Source of the DNA: Kumtagia sp044326205
Lineage (GTDB): Bacteria; Pseudomonadota; Alphaproteobacteria; Rhizobiales; Rhizobiaceae
NCBI RefSeq assembly: GCF_044326205.1
Contig: NZ_JBIRCY010000034.1
Coordinates: 1-64,000 of the forward strand
Direction of reading: 5' to 3'
Length of the DNA: 64,000 nt
The notes under the pieces were generated by a model that was given only the letters and a program-made list of their open reading frames with translations, was not told the origin of the DNA and made no database searches. How positions within the stretch are numbered: position 1 is the stretch's first letter; the number at the start of each line of letters is the position of its first letter. Below, one piece after another: positions 51,134 through 59,349 of this stretch. The position numbers and the translations under genes were made by a program.

Positions 51134-51952
51134 AGACAGACTGCCGGCTGACGATCGTCGCAACGTGTCTGCTCCGCCACGAGCGGAGTGACCGGCTTTA
51201 ACCCTGACCTGAAGCCAAGGCTTCCAAGCGGCGGGGCATTCTCGCCACGGCTATCGCGTTCACACATCTGGCTCGGCGTCATATAGGCGCAGCCGATTCT
51301 GCATTGGCTTTATGGTTTCGAGTCCGAGGCCTGGATTCCCGACACTCTCCGCTCGCTTCGCTCGCTCACGAGGTCGAGAATGACGACACCATTGGCAGCC
51401 CAGCCAATCACCGACGTTGGAGACTAGCGGAAGCGTCCCATGAGTGTCGTCATTCTCGACCTCGTGAGCGAGCGAAGCGAGCGGAGAGTGTCGGGAATCC
51501 ATGCCTCGGACTTAATGACGTCAGGGCCGGCACAGAAGATTCCGCACCTGATGTGTGGCCGAAATCCAACGTCAATATGTGAAACGCCAAAGCCGCTAGC
51601 GGAGAGAGATGTCCGGCGGGACAGTCCGAAGGATGCCCAGAGGAGGTGAGACGGGTCTAACTGAAAGCCGCCGGTAGTACCTCCCTGGTCATGCTCGTTA
51701 CGCCAAAAACTGCCGGGCTTGCCGCCAAGGCTCTGATTCCAATTGCTTTTACAAGCATGGCCTTCTTTCCGGCCGAGCCCTTGCGTTCACCCGGAAAGAT
51801 ATCGGAGCGGGCCGCCATGTCCCGAAAAGTCGCGTTTTTCCAATGCGTTGCGCGGAAGGGCACAGCAATACTAGGATTATTAACCTAGGATTATTTACAT
51901 CCATGCCGACCAATGCTATGATCCCTGCCGCCTGTGTTCGAAGGAGGCGGCG
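51134..51952. other. 819-base intergenic region with dispersed repeats
   Basis: No convincing gene lies here. It holds a hairpin at 51172-51188, the long inverted repeat described separately, and a tandem direct repeat CTAGGATTATT at 51871-51881 and 51885-51895. The latter lies in an AT-rich stretch that may belong to the promoter of the gene at 51953. Short open frames on both strands over the inverted repeat give nearly the same basic peptide (RPRERAKRAESVGNP), because the repeat is palindromic. These are artefacts. The interval 51657-51888 is open on both strands for about 65 codons, but nothing supports either reading. Confidence 0.6.
51321..51512. repeat. Long inverted repeat (69-base arms), probable dispersed palindromic element
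   Basis: Bases 51332-51389 and 51444-51501 are perfect reverse complements over 58 bases. Allowing one mismatch the arms extend to 51321-51389 and 51444-51512 (69 bases each), around a 54-base spacer. Inside each arm is the nested palindrome GCTCGCTTCGCTCGC. A weaker similarity of the outer flanks, CACACATC at 51261-51268 and GATGTGTG at 51550-51557, suggests the full element may span about 300 bases. It is a typical repeat of rhizobial intergenic regions. Confidence 0.78.
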
Positions 51953-52807
51953 GTGGACGGGAGTGGACCAATCGAGACTAACCGGGAGGCGCTGAAGCGC
52001 ATTCTCGCCATGCTCGTCGGCATGGCCGAGATGGCCGGCGGTGCGTCAACCCTTCCCCGTCACCTCTACTGCGTCATCCTGCGGCTGCTGCGCCCGGCCG
52101 AATCCGCCGTCCGGCGGCTCATCATCGCGGCGGCGCGCGGCATAGTGGTGACGCTCCCGCCGTTGCGTCCGCGAAAGCCGAAGCCGAAGATTTCCGACAC
52201 GGTGGCCGCCATGCGCCGCCTCGGCCTCGCCGTCACCCTGTCGAAGCAAGACTTTGCCCGCTATGAAGCCGAGTGCAAAGCCGCCGAACGGCGCACTGCC
52301 AGGCCCCGCACAATCAGCCTGCCGCTGTTCGATCCCCAAAAGTATCCGTTCCGCGTCCGCCGCCGCTATGTGCCGGCGCGCGGCGTGCCGCGCATCTGGG
52401 TTCCCGGCTTCAGCGAGCCGGCTCCGCTGCCGCCGCCGCCATCGCCCGACGATCCGATCGATGCGGCGCGGCTCGGCCTGCGGCTTCAGGCGCTTGGCGC
52501 GGCCCTCGACGACCTGCCAAAACAGGCCAAACGCTTCGCCCGCTGGAAGGCGCGCTGCGACGCGGCGGTTGCGGAGATGAGGCAAATCGGCAGCGCTGTG
52601 ATCGTGCGCGGCAGGACGGCGCGCGGCACGGTCCGGTTCCAGCGGACACGGCCGCTGTGGTCCGGCCGGCCGCCGGGCGGCCGGCTCTCGCCCTACGACC
52701 CGGACGCCCGGCGCCGCAGCAACATCCGCGAGATCGACGAGATTCTGGCGCATGCCCACGCGCTGGCCTTGGACGCGCTGGATCAGTCGCGCCCGGACAC
52801 GTCCTGA
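51953..52807 (+). CDS. Basic proline/arginine-rich hypothetical protein
   Basis: This 284-residue protein starts at GTG behind a GAGGAGG site. It is strongly basic, rich in R, A and P, with a central segment LRPRKPKPKISDTVAAMRRLGLAV and a run of prolines in APLPPPPSPDDP. The N-terminal segment SGPIETNREALKRILAMLVGMAEMAGG is helical and is followed by PRHLYCVILRLLRPAESAVRRLIIAAARGIVV, which could be a membrane-associated or helical bundle region. I do not recognise the family; similar uncharacterised proteins seem frequent in mesorhizobia. It is monocistronic. Confidence 0.6.
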   Translation: MDGSGPIETNREALKRILAMLVGMAEMAGGASTLPRHLYCVILRLLRPAESAVRRLIIAAARGIVVTLPPLRPRKPKPKISDTVAAMRRLGLAVTLSKQDFARYEAECKAAERRTARPRTISLPLFDPQKYPFRVRRRYVPARGVPRIWVPGFSEPAPLPPPPSPDDPIDAARLGLRLQALGAALDDLPKQAKRFARWKARCDAAVAEMRQIGSAVIVRGRTARGTVRFQRTRPLWSGRPPGGRLSPYDPDARRRSNIREIDEILAHAHALALDALDQSRPDTS

Positions 52808-52957
52808 TGCGCAGCCCCGGACGCCACAAAGCGGAAGATCGAGGCCAGCGCGGATTTTTTCGCCGCTCGGTAGCGATTTGTGCTGTCGGAAAATGCCGTG
52901 GCTCATCGTTGGCGAGATCGGCCAAACCTGCTCGGATTTCGACGTAATGACTGAAAC

Positions 52958-52969
52958 TAAACGCGTTTA
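52958..52969. promoter_or_regulatory. LacI-type operator candidate, probably autoregulatory
   Basis: TAAACGCGTTTA is a perfect 12-bp palindrome centred on CG, the usual form of LacI/GalR operators, 84 bases upstream of a lacI-type gene. A related imperfect site, AAATCGTTTA, lies at 53011-53020. The rest of 52808-53052 has no gene. Confidence 0.55.
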
Positions 52970-53052
52970 CCGGCTCGGAATCCTCCGTAAAAACACTGAC
53001 ATCCCGTGGAAAATCGTTTAACACGTCGATACGGTTTTCTGGTTCCTCGCTC

Positions 53053-54099
53053 ATGGCAACGATCAAGGATGTCGCCGCAAAGGCCGGCGTGTCGACGGCG
53101 ACGGTCTCGCATGTCGTCAACAGCTCGCGCGCCGTCAGCCCCGAGACCAAAAAGAAGGTCACGGCTGCCATCAAGGCGCTGAAATACCGGCCTGATGGCG
53201 TCGCGCGCAGCCTGCGCGTCAACCAGACGGGCACCATCGCCGTGCTCATCTCCGACGTCACCAATCCCTTCTTCGCTGATTTCGTGCGCGGGGTGGAGGA
53301 CACGGCCCACCAGCGCGGCGAGCGCTACAACCTTCTGCTTTGCAACACCGAGGAGAACACGGCGCGCGAGCAGCGGGCGATCGACCTGGTGCTGGAGCGG
53401 CGCATCGACGGCATCGTCATGGCGCCGGCGGGCGGCAACGCGGCAATGCTTGCGGAGCTCGCCGAAAATGGCCTGCCTCTGGTTTTCGGCGACCGCAAGC
53501 TGAAGGGCGTTTCGGTCGACACGGTGGTCGTCGACAACGTCGCCGCTGCCGGCGAACTGACGCGCCATCTCATCGCGCTCGGTCACAAGAGGATCGGGTT
53601 GCTGGAAGCCGATCTTGCATCCTCGGCGATCCACGAGCGCGCGGCCGGCTTTCGCGAGGCGCTGGCGGAGGCCGGACTGGAACTCGATCCGCGCCATGTC
53701 GCGAAGAGTTTTTCGAGCATCGCGGCGGCGGAGGAGGCCGGCAAGGCGCTGCTCGATGCCTCGCCTCGGCCCGACGCCATCTTCTGCACCAACAATTTCA
53801 TGACGCTGGGCATGATGCAGGCGGTCATCGACCGCGGCCTCGCCTGTCCCGAGGACATTGCGGTTACGGGCTTTGACGATTTTCCCTGGGCGGCGGCCTT
53901 CCGGCCGCGCCTCACGGTGGTGGCGCAGCCGGCCTACGAGATCGGGCGCGAGACGGCGACGCTGCTCTTCGACCGCATTTCCGGCCGCCGCACGGGCGCG
54001 CCCGTCCAGATCGTGCTCGGCGCGAAGCTGATCGTGCGTGATTCCTGCGGGGCGGGACGAGGGATTTTTCGTAAAGGCTGTGCTTCAAGCATGGAATGA
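53053..54099 (+). CDS. LacI-family transcriptional regulator
   Basis: This 348-residue LacI/GalR regulator has the classical helix-turn-helix TIKDVAAKAGVSTATVSHVVNSSRAV at about 3-28, hinge KYRPDGVARSLRV and a sugar-sensor domain. It belongs to the PurR/RbsR-like group with VSHVVN recognition, unlike the other two LacI proteins of the window. A palindrome in its own promoter suggests autoregulation. It lies on the opposite strand from the Rbs-type cluster at 55310-61956, which has no regulator of its own, and may control it; the intervening antiporter gene makes this uncertain. Confidence 0.92.
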   Translation: MATIKDVAAKAGVSTATVSHVVNSSRAVSPETKKKVTAAIKALKYRPDGVARSLRVNQTGTIAVLISDVTNPFFADFVRGVEDTAHQRGERYNLLLCNTEENTAREQRAIDLVLERRIDGIVMAPAGGNAAMLAELAENGLPLVFGDRKLKGVSVDTVVVDNVAAAGELTRHLIALGHKRIGLLEADLASSAIHERAAGFREALAEAGLELDPRHVAKSFSSIAAAEEAGKALLDASPRPDAIFCTNNFMTLGMMQAVIDRGLACPEDIAVTGFDDFPWAAAFRPRLTVVAQPAYEIGRETATLLFDRISGRRTGAPVQIVLGAKLIVRDSCGAGRGIFRKGCASSME

Positions 54100-54157
54100 T
54101 CTCGCCTCGATCTCTGCTTACCTGCATCATAATATATCGACGGAGGAGACTTTGCTC

Positions 54158-55267
54158 TTGGCTTCGCACAAGCAATCGGCAGCGCGGACTCTTCTTCCGA
54201 TCGTGTGCCTGGCTTGCGCTCTCGGGTTTCGCGTCGGCGGCGGCTCGACCGAAGGCTGGCCTCTCCCCCTCACCATTTTGGTCTCTGGGCTCGTAATTGC
54301 CCTGGTGGTCGCGACTGTGTTCGCAGTCCTGCACCACGCCGAAGCTTTGGCGAGTGTTGTCGGCGAACCGTTCGGCACCTTGATATTGACGCTTTCGGTT
54401 ACCGCAATCGAGGCATCGGTCATCGTCTCGATGATGCTTCATGGCGAGAACAATCCGACGCTTGCAAAAGAGTCTGTTTTCTCGACCGTGATGATCGTCA
54501 CGACCGGGATTGTGGGCGTGTGTCTGACGCTGGGCGGCTTGCGCCATCGCAGCCAGGATTTGCGGCGACAGGGGACCAGTGCCTTCCTCGAGGTGCTGAT
54601 GGCGCTGTCCGTTCTAACTCTGATCCTGCCGAACTATACGCTTGCGTCCAGTCCTGGCAGTTTCTCGTCACTGCAGCTCGGCTTCGTCTGCGCCCTGTCC
54701 ATACTGCTATATGGCGCCTTCCTCTTCTCCCAGACGGTTCGTCATCGTGACGATTTCCATGAAGAGAATCCCAGGGATGAGGCTGGGAACAGGCATCGGC
54801 CCGATCGGAAAGGCACGGTCACCAGCGCGATGCTGTTGGCAATCGGGTTGATCGGCATCGTCCTCTTGGCCGAACAACTCGCTGCGGCCACCGAGGATGG
54901 GCTGGCCGCAATTGGGATTACCCATACCGATGCAATCATCGGCGCTTGCATCGCCACCCTGGTCCTGTTGCCGGAGGCACTGTCGGCAGTGCGCGCGGCA
55001 CTTGGCAATGAACTCCAGCGCAGCCTCAACGTCGCGCTGGGTTCGGCGTGTGCCACGATCGGCCTCACGATCCCGGCGGTGGCGGTGGCCAGCCTCTTCA
55101 GCGGCCGCGGGCTGACCCTGGGCCTCGGTTCGGGCGACACCGTGCTTCTAATCCTGGCGCTGTCGATAAGCGTGGTGAGTTTCAGCACCGGTCGTACGAC
55201 CGTCCTGACCGGCCTCGTGCACCTCGTTGTGTTCGTCGCTTATCTGCTGTTGATCGCAGCGCCTTAG
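54158..55267 (+). CDS. Cation/proton antiporter, ChaA/Y4hA-like (Ca2+:H+ antiporter family)
   Basis: This 369-residue membrane protein of the CaCA superfamily is similar in layout to ChaA and rhizobial Y4hA. It has two homologous halves, each with an acidic repeat motif: GEPFGTLILTLSVTAIEASVI in the first half and ATLVLLPEALSAVRAALGNELQRSLNVALGSACATIGLTIP in the second. About eleven hydrophobic segments are predicted, separated by a charged cytoplasmic loop (HRDDFHEENPRDEAGNRHRPDRKG). No ATG precedes the first membrane segment in frame. TTG at 54158 lies nine bases after GGAGGAG and is the best start; TTG at 54152 is closer to it. It exports Ca2+, Na+ or K+ against protons. Confidence 0.85.
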   Translation: MASHKQSAARTLLPIVCLACALGFRVGGGSTEGWPLPLTILVSGLVIALVVATVFAVLHHAEALASVVGEPFGTLILTLSVTAIEASVIVSMMLHGENNPTLAKESVFSTVMIVTTGIVGVCLTLGGLRHRSQDLRRQGTSAFLEVLMALSVLTLILPNYTLASSPGSFSSLQLGFVCALSILLYGAFLFSQTVRHRDDFHEENPRDEAGNRHRPDRKGTVTSAMLLAIGLIGIVLLAEQLAAATEDGLAAIGITHTDAIIGACIATLVLLPEALSAVRAALGNELQRSLNVALGSACATIGLTIPAVAVASLFSGRGLTLGLGSGDTVLLILALSISVVSFSTGRTTVLTGLVHLVVFVAYLLLIAAP

Positions 55268-55309
55268 AGCATATGGACTTCGGCTTTTTCGTGTACGCGG
55301 GAAAGAAAC

Positions 55310-56692
55310 TCAGCTCGCCTTCTTGAGAACGTCAGGCACTTCTTCGCCCGGCGTGCCCAGCCACACGCCGAGCTCGCGCAGGCGCGCCTGGACGTCGCCC
55401 GCCGAAACAGCCGAGACCAACACACCGCGCGCGGCTGCCAGCGACGCCGCGATTGCGGCGGCCTCGCCGGTCATGGTGCAGGCCGGCACATTGCGGGTGG
55501 AGCCGAAGGCGATCTCGTCGACCGAGATGCAGCGGCCGGCCATGACCAAATTGTCCACCTTGAGCGGGATCATGGTGCGATAGGGGATGCCGTAGCCGAC
55601 GCCGACATGGTCCATGATGGCGCGGCTGCCGCCCGGCTCATGCACGTCAACCGGCGAGTTGCACAGGCCGATTGCGTCGTCGAAGCGCTTGTTGCCGCGC
55701 ACGTCGGCCTCGGTCAGCACATAGCGGCCGGTGACGCGGCGCGTCTCGCGGATACCGAGTTTCGGCGCGACTTCGAGGAAGATGGCGGTCTCGAAACCCT
55801 TGACGTAGCGCTGCAGGAAGTCGAAGGCGCAATAGGCCTGCTTGCGGATCTCGATCTCGGCCCGGCTCAAGTCGCGGTCGTCGAGGCCGTTTCCCTGGAA
55901 GCGCGTGACGTTCACTGACATCTCGCCAGGGATCAGCCCGGTCTTCATGGTGATGTGGTCCTTCGGGATGATCCAGTCGAAGCCTTCCGCCACCTTGTCC
56001 TTGATGCGCTGCTGGAAGCCGGTGAGCAGCACCGCCATGACATAGTCTTCGTTCCGGTCGCCGGCCTCCTTCGGATAGACGACCTCCCACATATCGCCGC
56101 GGTTCGCCTCGCAATCGGCGATCAGCGCCGGCACGTTGACGTTGAGGAGGCGGAAATAGGAGGTAATCGGCTGCGTCAGGCCGTCGCCCTCGCGGCCGAG
56201 CATGAAGTCGGCCCCGGCAAGTGCCGCCACATCGCCGTCGCCCGACGCATCGACGAAGGCTTTTGCTAGCACCAGGCTCTCGCCGGACTTGGTGCGGATG
56301 ACGAGGCCGTGCATGGCGCCGCCCTTCATCACCGTTTCGGTGACGGTGGCCCGCAGCAGCACCTCGACGCCCGCTTCCTCGACCATCTCGATGATGACGC
56401 GCTGCATCGTCTCGGCGTCGAAGGTGCCGGTGTATTTGCCCCAATAGGATTCGCGCACGCGGCCGTCGGCGCCGTGATAACCGACGCAGCGGTCGAGCAT
56501 CTCGTGGAAGATCGCCGAGTTGATCAGCCCGGTCGGTTTCGTCAGCCTGCCGCCGGTGATCAGCCCGCCGAGAAAGCCGGTGCCTTCGAGCAGCAGCGTC
56601 CTGGCGCCCTCGCGTGCGGCGCGCACCGCCGCCACGATGCCGGACGAGCCGGCGCCGGTGATGACCACGTCGTAGGAGCCGAAGAGGTTCAT
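55310..56692 (-). CDS. FAD-dependent oxidoreductase (FAD_oxidored type)
   Basis: This 460-residue flavoprotein has FAD-binding motif VVITGAGSSGIVAAVRAAREGARTLLLE at about 9-36 and the central VDASGDGDVAALAGADF typical of the FAD_oxidored family. The C-terminal NLVMAGRCISVDEIAFGSTRNVPACTMTGEAAAIAA closes the FAD site. These proteins are probably dehydrogenases of sugars or hydroxy acids, but few have been studied. It is the last gene of the leftward Rbs-type cluster, behind the LVIVD-repeat gene, from which it is separated by two stable hairpins. Confidence 0.85.
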   Translation of the reverse strand: MNLFGSYDVVITGAGSSGIVAAVRAAREGARTLLLEGTGFLGGLITGGRLTKPTGLINSAIFHEMLDRCVGYHGADGRVRESYWGKYTGTFDAETMQRVIIEMVEEAGVEVLLRATVTETVMKGGAMHGLVIRTKSGESLVLAKAFVDASGDGDVAALAGADFMLGREGDGLTQPITSYFRLLNVNVPALIADCEANRGDMWEVVYPKEAGDRNEDYVMAVLLTGFQQRIKDKVAEGFDWIIPKDHITMKTGLIPGEMSVNVTRFQGNGLDDRDLSRAEIEIRKQAYCAFDFLQRYVKGFETAIFLEVAPKLGIRETRRVTGRYVLTEADVRGNKRFDDAIGLCNSPVDVHEPGGSRAIMDHVGVGYGIPYRTMIPLKVDNLVMAGRCISVDEIAFGSTRNVPACTMTGEAAAIAASLAAARGVLVSAVSAGDVQARLRELGVWLGTPGEEVPDVLKKAS

Positions 56693-56755
56693 GGTGTTTC
56701 CTTTCGATATTCGTTGACTGCCCGCCCTCGGCTATGGCCTCGGGCGTTCGTCGCT

Positions 56756-56795
56756 CGAAAAGCCCATTCGGGGGCTTTTCGTCCGCTTTGCGGAC
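56756..56795. other. Tandem hairpins between two genes of the Rbs-type cluster
   Basis: CGAAAAGCCC (56756-56765) pairs perfectly with GGGCTTTTCG (56772-56781) over a six-base loop. GTCCGC (56781-56786) pairs with GCGGAC (56790-56795) over TTT. Both lie in the 109 bases between the LVIVD gene and the FAD oxidoreductase gene. They could reduce read-through to the last gene, or act as ends of a processed message. Confidence 0.5.
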
Positions 56796-56801
56796 CGCTC
56801 C

Positions 56802-58049
56802 TCACCCGTTGAATTCCATGACATAGAGACCGGCATTGTAGTCGGTCACGTAGATGAGGCCGGCCTTGTCGACGAAGATGTCGCAGGACTGGATGATGGG
56901 CTTCTTGCCCGGCCGCTTGTCCATCAGGCCCGTCGGCGGTGGTGGGACCAGCGCACCGACTTCCCTGGGCCGGTACTGGTCGGAGATGTCGAAGACGCGG
57001 ACACCGGCGTTCTGCCAGGTCGAGAAGATGATCGACGAACTCTGGAACGTGTCCGGGCGGTTCTCGTGGATATTGTGCGGGCCGTAATGCGCGCCCCTGG
57101 TGGCGTAATGCGCGTCCTGGGGAACCGGCATGGTGGCGACGGGGATAGGGTTGGCGCGGTCCTTCACGTCGAAGATCCAGATGTTCTTCAGCCCATCCTC
57201 GAAGTCGTCGAGCACCGCCTCGTCGAGCACCACGAGCAGGTCGCGGTCGGGCAGGGGAAGGCAGTTGTGCGTGCCGCCCTGGAAGGGGGGCGACCAGTTG
57301 CGATGCACCACGAGATTCGGCTTCGAACGGTCGGCGACGTCTATGACGACGAGGCCGGCGTCGCGCCAGGCGCCCCAGGCGGTGTCGCCGTCCACGATGG
57401 CGTGGTGCAGGCCATATTTGGCGTTGGCGGCCCAGTTCGGTTTCTCGCCCGCCTCGAGGTTCATGCCGGGCAGCCAGTAGCGGCCGGCCTCTCGCGGGTT
57501 GGCCGGGTCCGACATGTCGACGGTCATGAAAATGAAGTCGGAAAAACCGTCGAGCAGGGCCGATACATAGGCCCATTTGCCGCCGGTCCACCAGATGCGG
57601 TGGATACCGCCCGAAACCGGCATGAAACCGATGCGCCTGGGCTGGCCGGGCGTCGAGATGTCGTAGACGGCGAGGCCGGCGTCCCAGTCGCGGGCCTTCT
57701 CGTGCCTGGCGGTGCCCAGCGCCGTGCCGGCGGCCGCCTTGTAGTAGCTTGCCTCGTCGGCGAAGGCGCTGTCGGCGAAGACGTCCTTGCCGTGGATGAC
57801 GAGCAGCAGATTGTCGGCGACCTGGAGATGCACGTTCCAGGTATTCGCGGGCGCCGCGACATAGCCGGCCGGCTTGGGATTCTTCGGATCACGCACGTCG
57901 ACGATCGAAAAGCCCTGGCTGAACAGGTGGCCGATATAGGCGAAACCTTTCTCGACCATGATCTGGATGCCGTCGCGCCGTCCGCCCTGGTCGCTGTGGC
58001 CGATCAGGCGCATGTTGCGGGCGTGGTCGGGCTTCATGATATCGGTCAC
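56802..58049 (-). CDS. LVIVD-repeat beta-propeller-like protein
   Basis: This 415-residue protein has repeated strands of the LVIVD type. They include GFSIVDVRDPKNPKPAGYV, GLAVYDISTPGQPRRIG, FIFMTVDMSDPANPREAGRYW, GLVVIDVADRSKP and GVRVFDISDQYRPREVG. Each ends in a D-x-x-x-P turn, indicating a beta-propeller of about six or seven blades. No signal peptide is visible. It lies between the Rbs-type binding-protein gene and an FAD oxidoreductase gene. A role as a lactonase-like or substrate-binding partner of the flavoenzyme is a guess from position. Confidence 0.83.
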   Translation of the reverse strand: MTDIMKPDHARNMRLIGHSDQGGRRDGIQIMVEKGFAYIGHLFSQGFSIVDVRDPKNPKPAGYVAAPANTWNVHLQVADNLLLVIHGKDVFADSAFADEASYYKAAAGTALGTARHEKARDWDAGLAVYDISTPGQPRRIGFMPVSGGIHRIWWTGGKWAYVSALLDGFSDFIFMTVDMSDPANPREAGRYWLPGMNLEAGEKPNWAANAKYGLHHAIVDGDTAWGAWRDAGLVVIDVADRSKPNLVVHRNWSPPFQGGTHNCLPLPDRDLLVVLDEAVLDDFEDGLKNIWIFDVKDRANPIPVATMPVPQDAHYATRGAHYGPHNIHENRPDTFQSSSIIFSTWQNAGVRVFDISDQYRPREVGALVPPPPTGLMDKRPGKKPIIQSCDIFVDKAGLIYVTDYNAGLYVMEFNG

Positions 58050-58139
58050 ATCAGGCCTCTTTGTCGTCTTTCATGGTCTATCAAAAAAGTCCGGGACACG
58101 CCGCCAGTTGACGGCGTGTCCCGTCCCGGGAGGAGCGTC

Positions 58140-59141
58140 TTACTTGACGCGATTGCCCCAGTTGTCCTGGCTGTCGACGTTGTCCTTCCAGATCATCACC
58201 GGCTGGATCAGCGTCTCCTTGGCGACGGGCTTGCCGGCAAAATGGTTCTCCATCTCGCCGACGATCGATTCGGCCATCGAGAAGGGATTCTGACCGACGT
58301 CGGCGTCCTGCGTGCCTTCGCGGATGCGCTCGAGGCCGAGCGGCGTGCCGTCGAATCCAACGATCGGAACGTGGCCTTCCTCGCCGGCGAGCTTTAGACG
58401 ATCGATCTGGCGCAGCGCCGACACGACGCCACGGATCATCTCGTCGTTGTGCGCCCAGATGCCGGCGACGTTCGGGTCGCGGGTGAAGGCGTCGAGGACG
58501 AGCGTGTGCGCATTGTCGGCGGTCCACTCGGCTTTCAGCGTCTCGATCTTGATGTCGGGATATTTGGCCGCCGCCTGGTCATGAAAACCCTTGTAGCGTT
58601 TTTCGGACTGGCCCGAGCCGATAGCGCCGCGGACTTCCAGCACGAGACCCTTGCCGCCCGTCAGCTTGGCGATCGCGTCGGCTCCGGCTGCGCCGCCCGC
58701 CACGTCGTCGAAGGTGTTGTAGGCGACCCATTCGCCTTCCGGCGGCAGGTTCTCCAGCATGAACAGTGGGATCTTGGACTCGTTGGCCTTGCGCACGCCG
58801 CCCTGCAGCAGCGTCGCGTCGACCGGGTTCAGCAGGATGATGTCGGGCTGCTTGCTGACGACGTCGAGCAACTGCGTGGTCTGCGTCGAGGGATCGCCCT
58901 TGCCGTCATAGACGGAGATGGTCATGCCCTTCTCGGCGGCCAGTTCCTTGACCCGGTTCACCAGCGTGACCTGGTATTCGTATTGCAGGCCGAAGGCGAT
59001 GTAGGCGAGGTTCTTGCCCTTGAGCACGCTGTCCTGGGCCAGTGCCTCAGGCGTATAGCCGAGGCCGGCGGCGGCGAGCGCCATCGTTCCGGCGGCCAGC
59101 GCCAGAAAGCGGCGGCGTGTGGTCTTCAAAGTGATTTCCAT
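58140..59141 (-). CDS. Ribose-type ABC transporter substrate-binding protein (RbsB type)
   Basis: This 333-residue type I periplasmic binding protein has a Tat-like signal (TTRRRFLALAAGTMALAAAG, cleavage near ALA-QDS around residue 35). The mature region has the sugar-binding pattern DIILLNPVDATLLQGGVRKANESKIPLFMLENLPP and WAHNDEMIRGVVSALRQ. It is the third gene of the importer, after the ATPase and permease genes, whereas binding proteins usually come first. A 208-base structured gap separates it from the permease gene. The ligand is probably a pentose, cyclitol or related polyol. Confidence 0.9.
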   Translation of the reverse strand: MEITLKTTRRRFLALAAGTMALAAAGLGYTPEALAQDSVLKGKNLAYIAFGLQYEYQVTLVNRVKELAAEKGMTISVYDGKGDPSTQTTQLLDVVSKQPDIILLNPVDATLLQGGVRKANESKIPLFMLENLPPEGEWVAYNTFDDVAGGAAGADAIAKLTGGKGLVLEVRGAIGSGQSEKRYKGFHDQAAAKYPDIKIETLKAEWTADNAHTLVLDAFTRDPNVAGIWAHNDEMIRGVVSALRQIDRLKLAGEEGHVPIVGFDGTPLGLERIREGTQDADVGQNPFSMAESIVGEMENHFAGKPVAKETLIQPVMIWKDNVDSQDNWGNRVK

Positions 59142-59222
59142 GGCGATGTCTTTCCTCCCTGTTGAACGGTCTTGCGGTTCAGTCGTGTCCGGAGCCGGCC
59201 CGGCCGGTTCCTTCTCAGTGAT

Positions 59223-59340
59223 CGCGGCACTCCTGCCGCGAGGGGCACTTGCTTTTGCCGAGACAAAGCCTCCCCGTTCGCCGGAACGGCGCGGTTCGTC
59301 TCGGACAATCTTCAGTATTCCGGGTGGCGCCCCAGGGCGC
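59223..59340 (-). other. Structured intergenic RNA region between permease and binding-protein genes
   Basis: Several perfect stems lie in this gap. They are CGCGGCA/TGCCGCG (59223-59229 with 59234-59240), CCGAGAC/GTCTCGG (59258-59264 with 59298-59304) enclosing CCGTTC/GAACGG (59274-59279 with 59284-59289), and GCGCCC/GGGCGC (59327-59332 with 59335-59340). No protein is encoded. Together they look like a folded leader for the binding-protein message, which would allow it to be more stable or abundant than the permease message. Confidence 0.5.
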
Positions 59341-59349
59341 GGGTTCAGG

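Noticed and set aside
51260..51582. Two hypothetical proteins on opposite strands sharing the peptide RPRERAKRAESVGNP
   Set aside because: Both are translations of the arms of a long inverted repeat. Identical peptides on both strands are a consequence of the palindrome.
51657..51888. Small open frames on both strands of about 65 codons
   Set aside because: Neither has a convincing ribosome site or a family I can recognise, and they overlap each other. They might be a degraded gene fragment, but the sequence does not decide.
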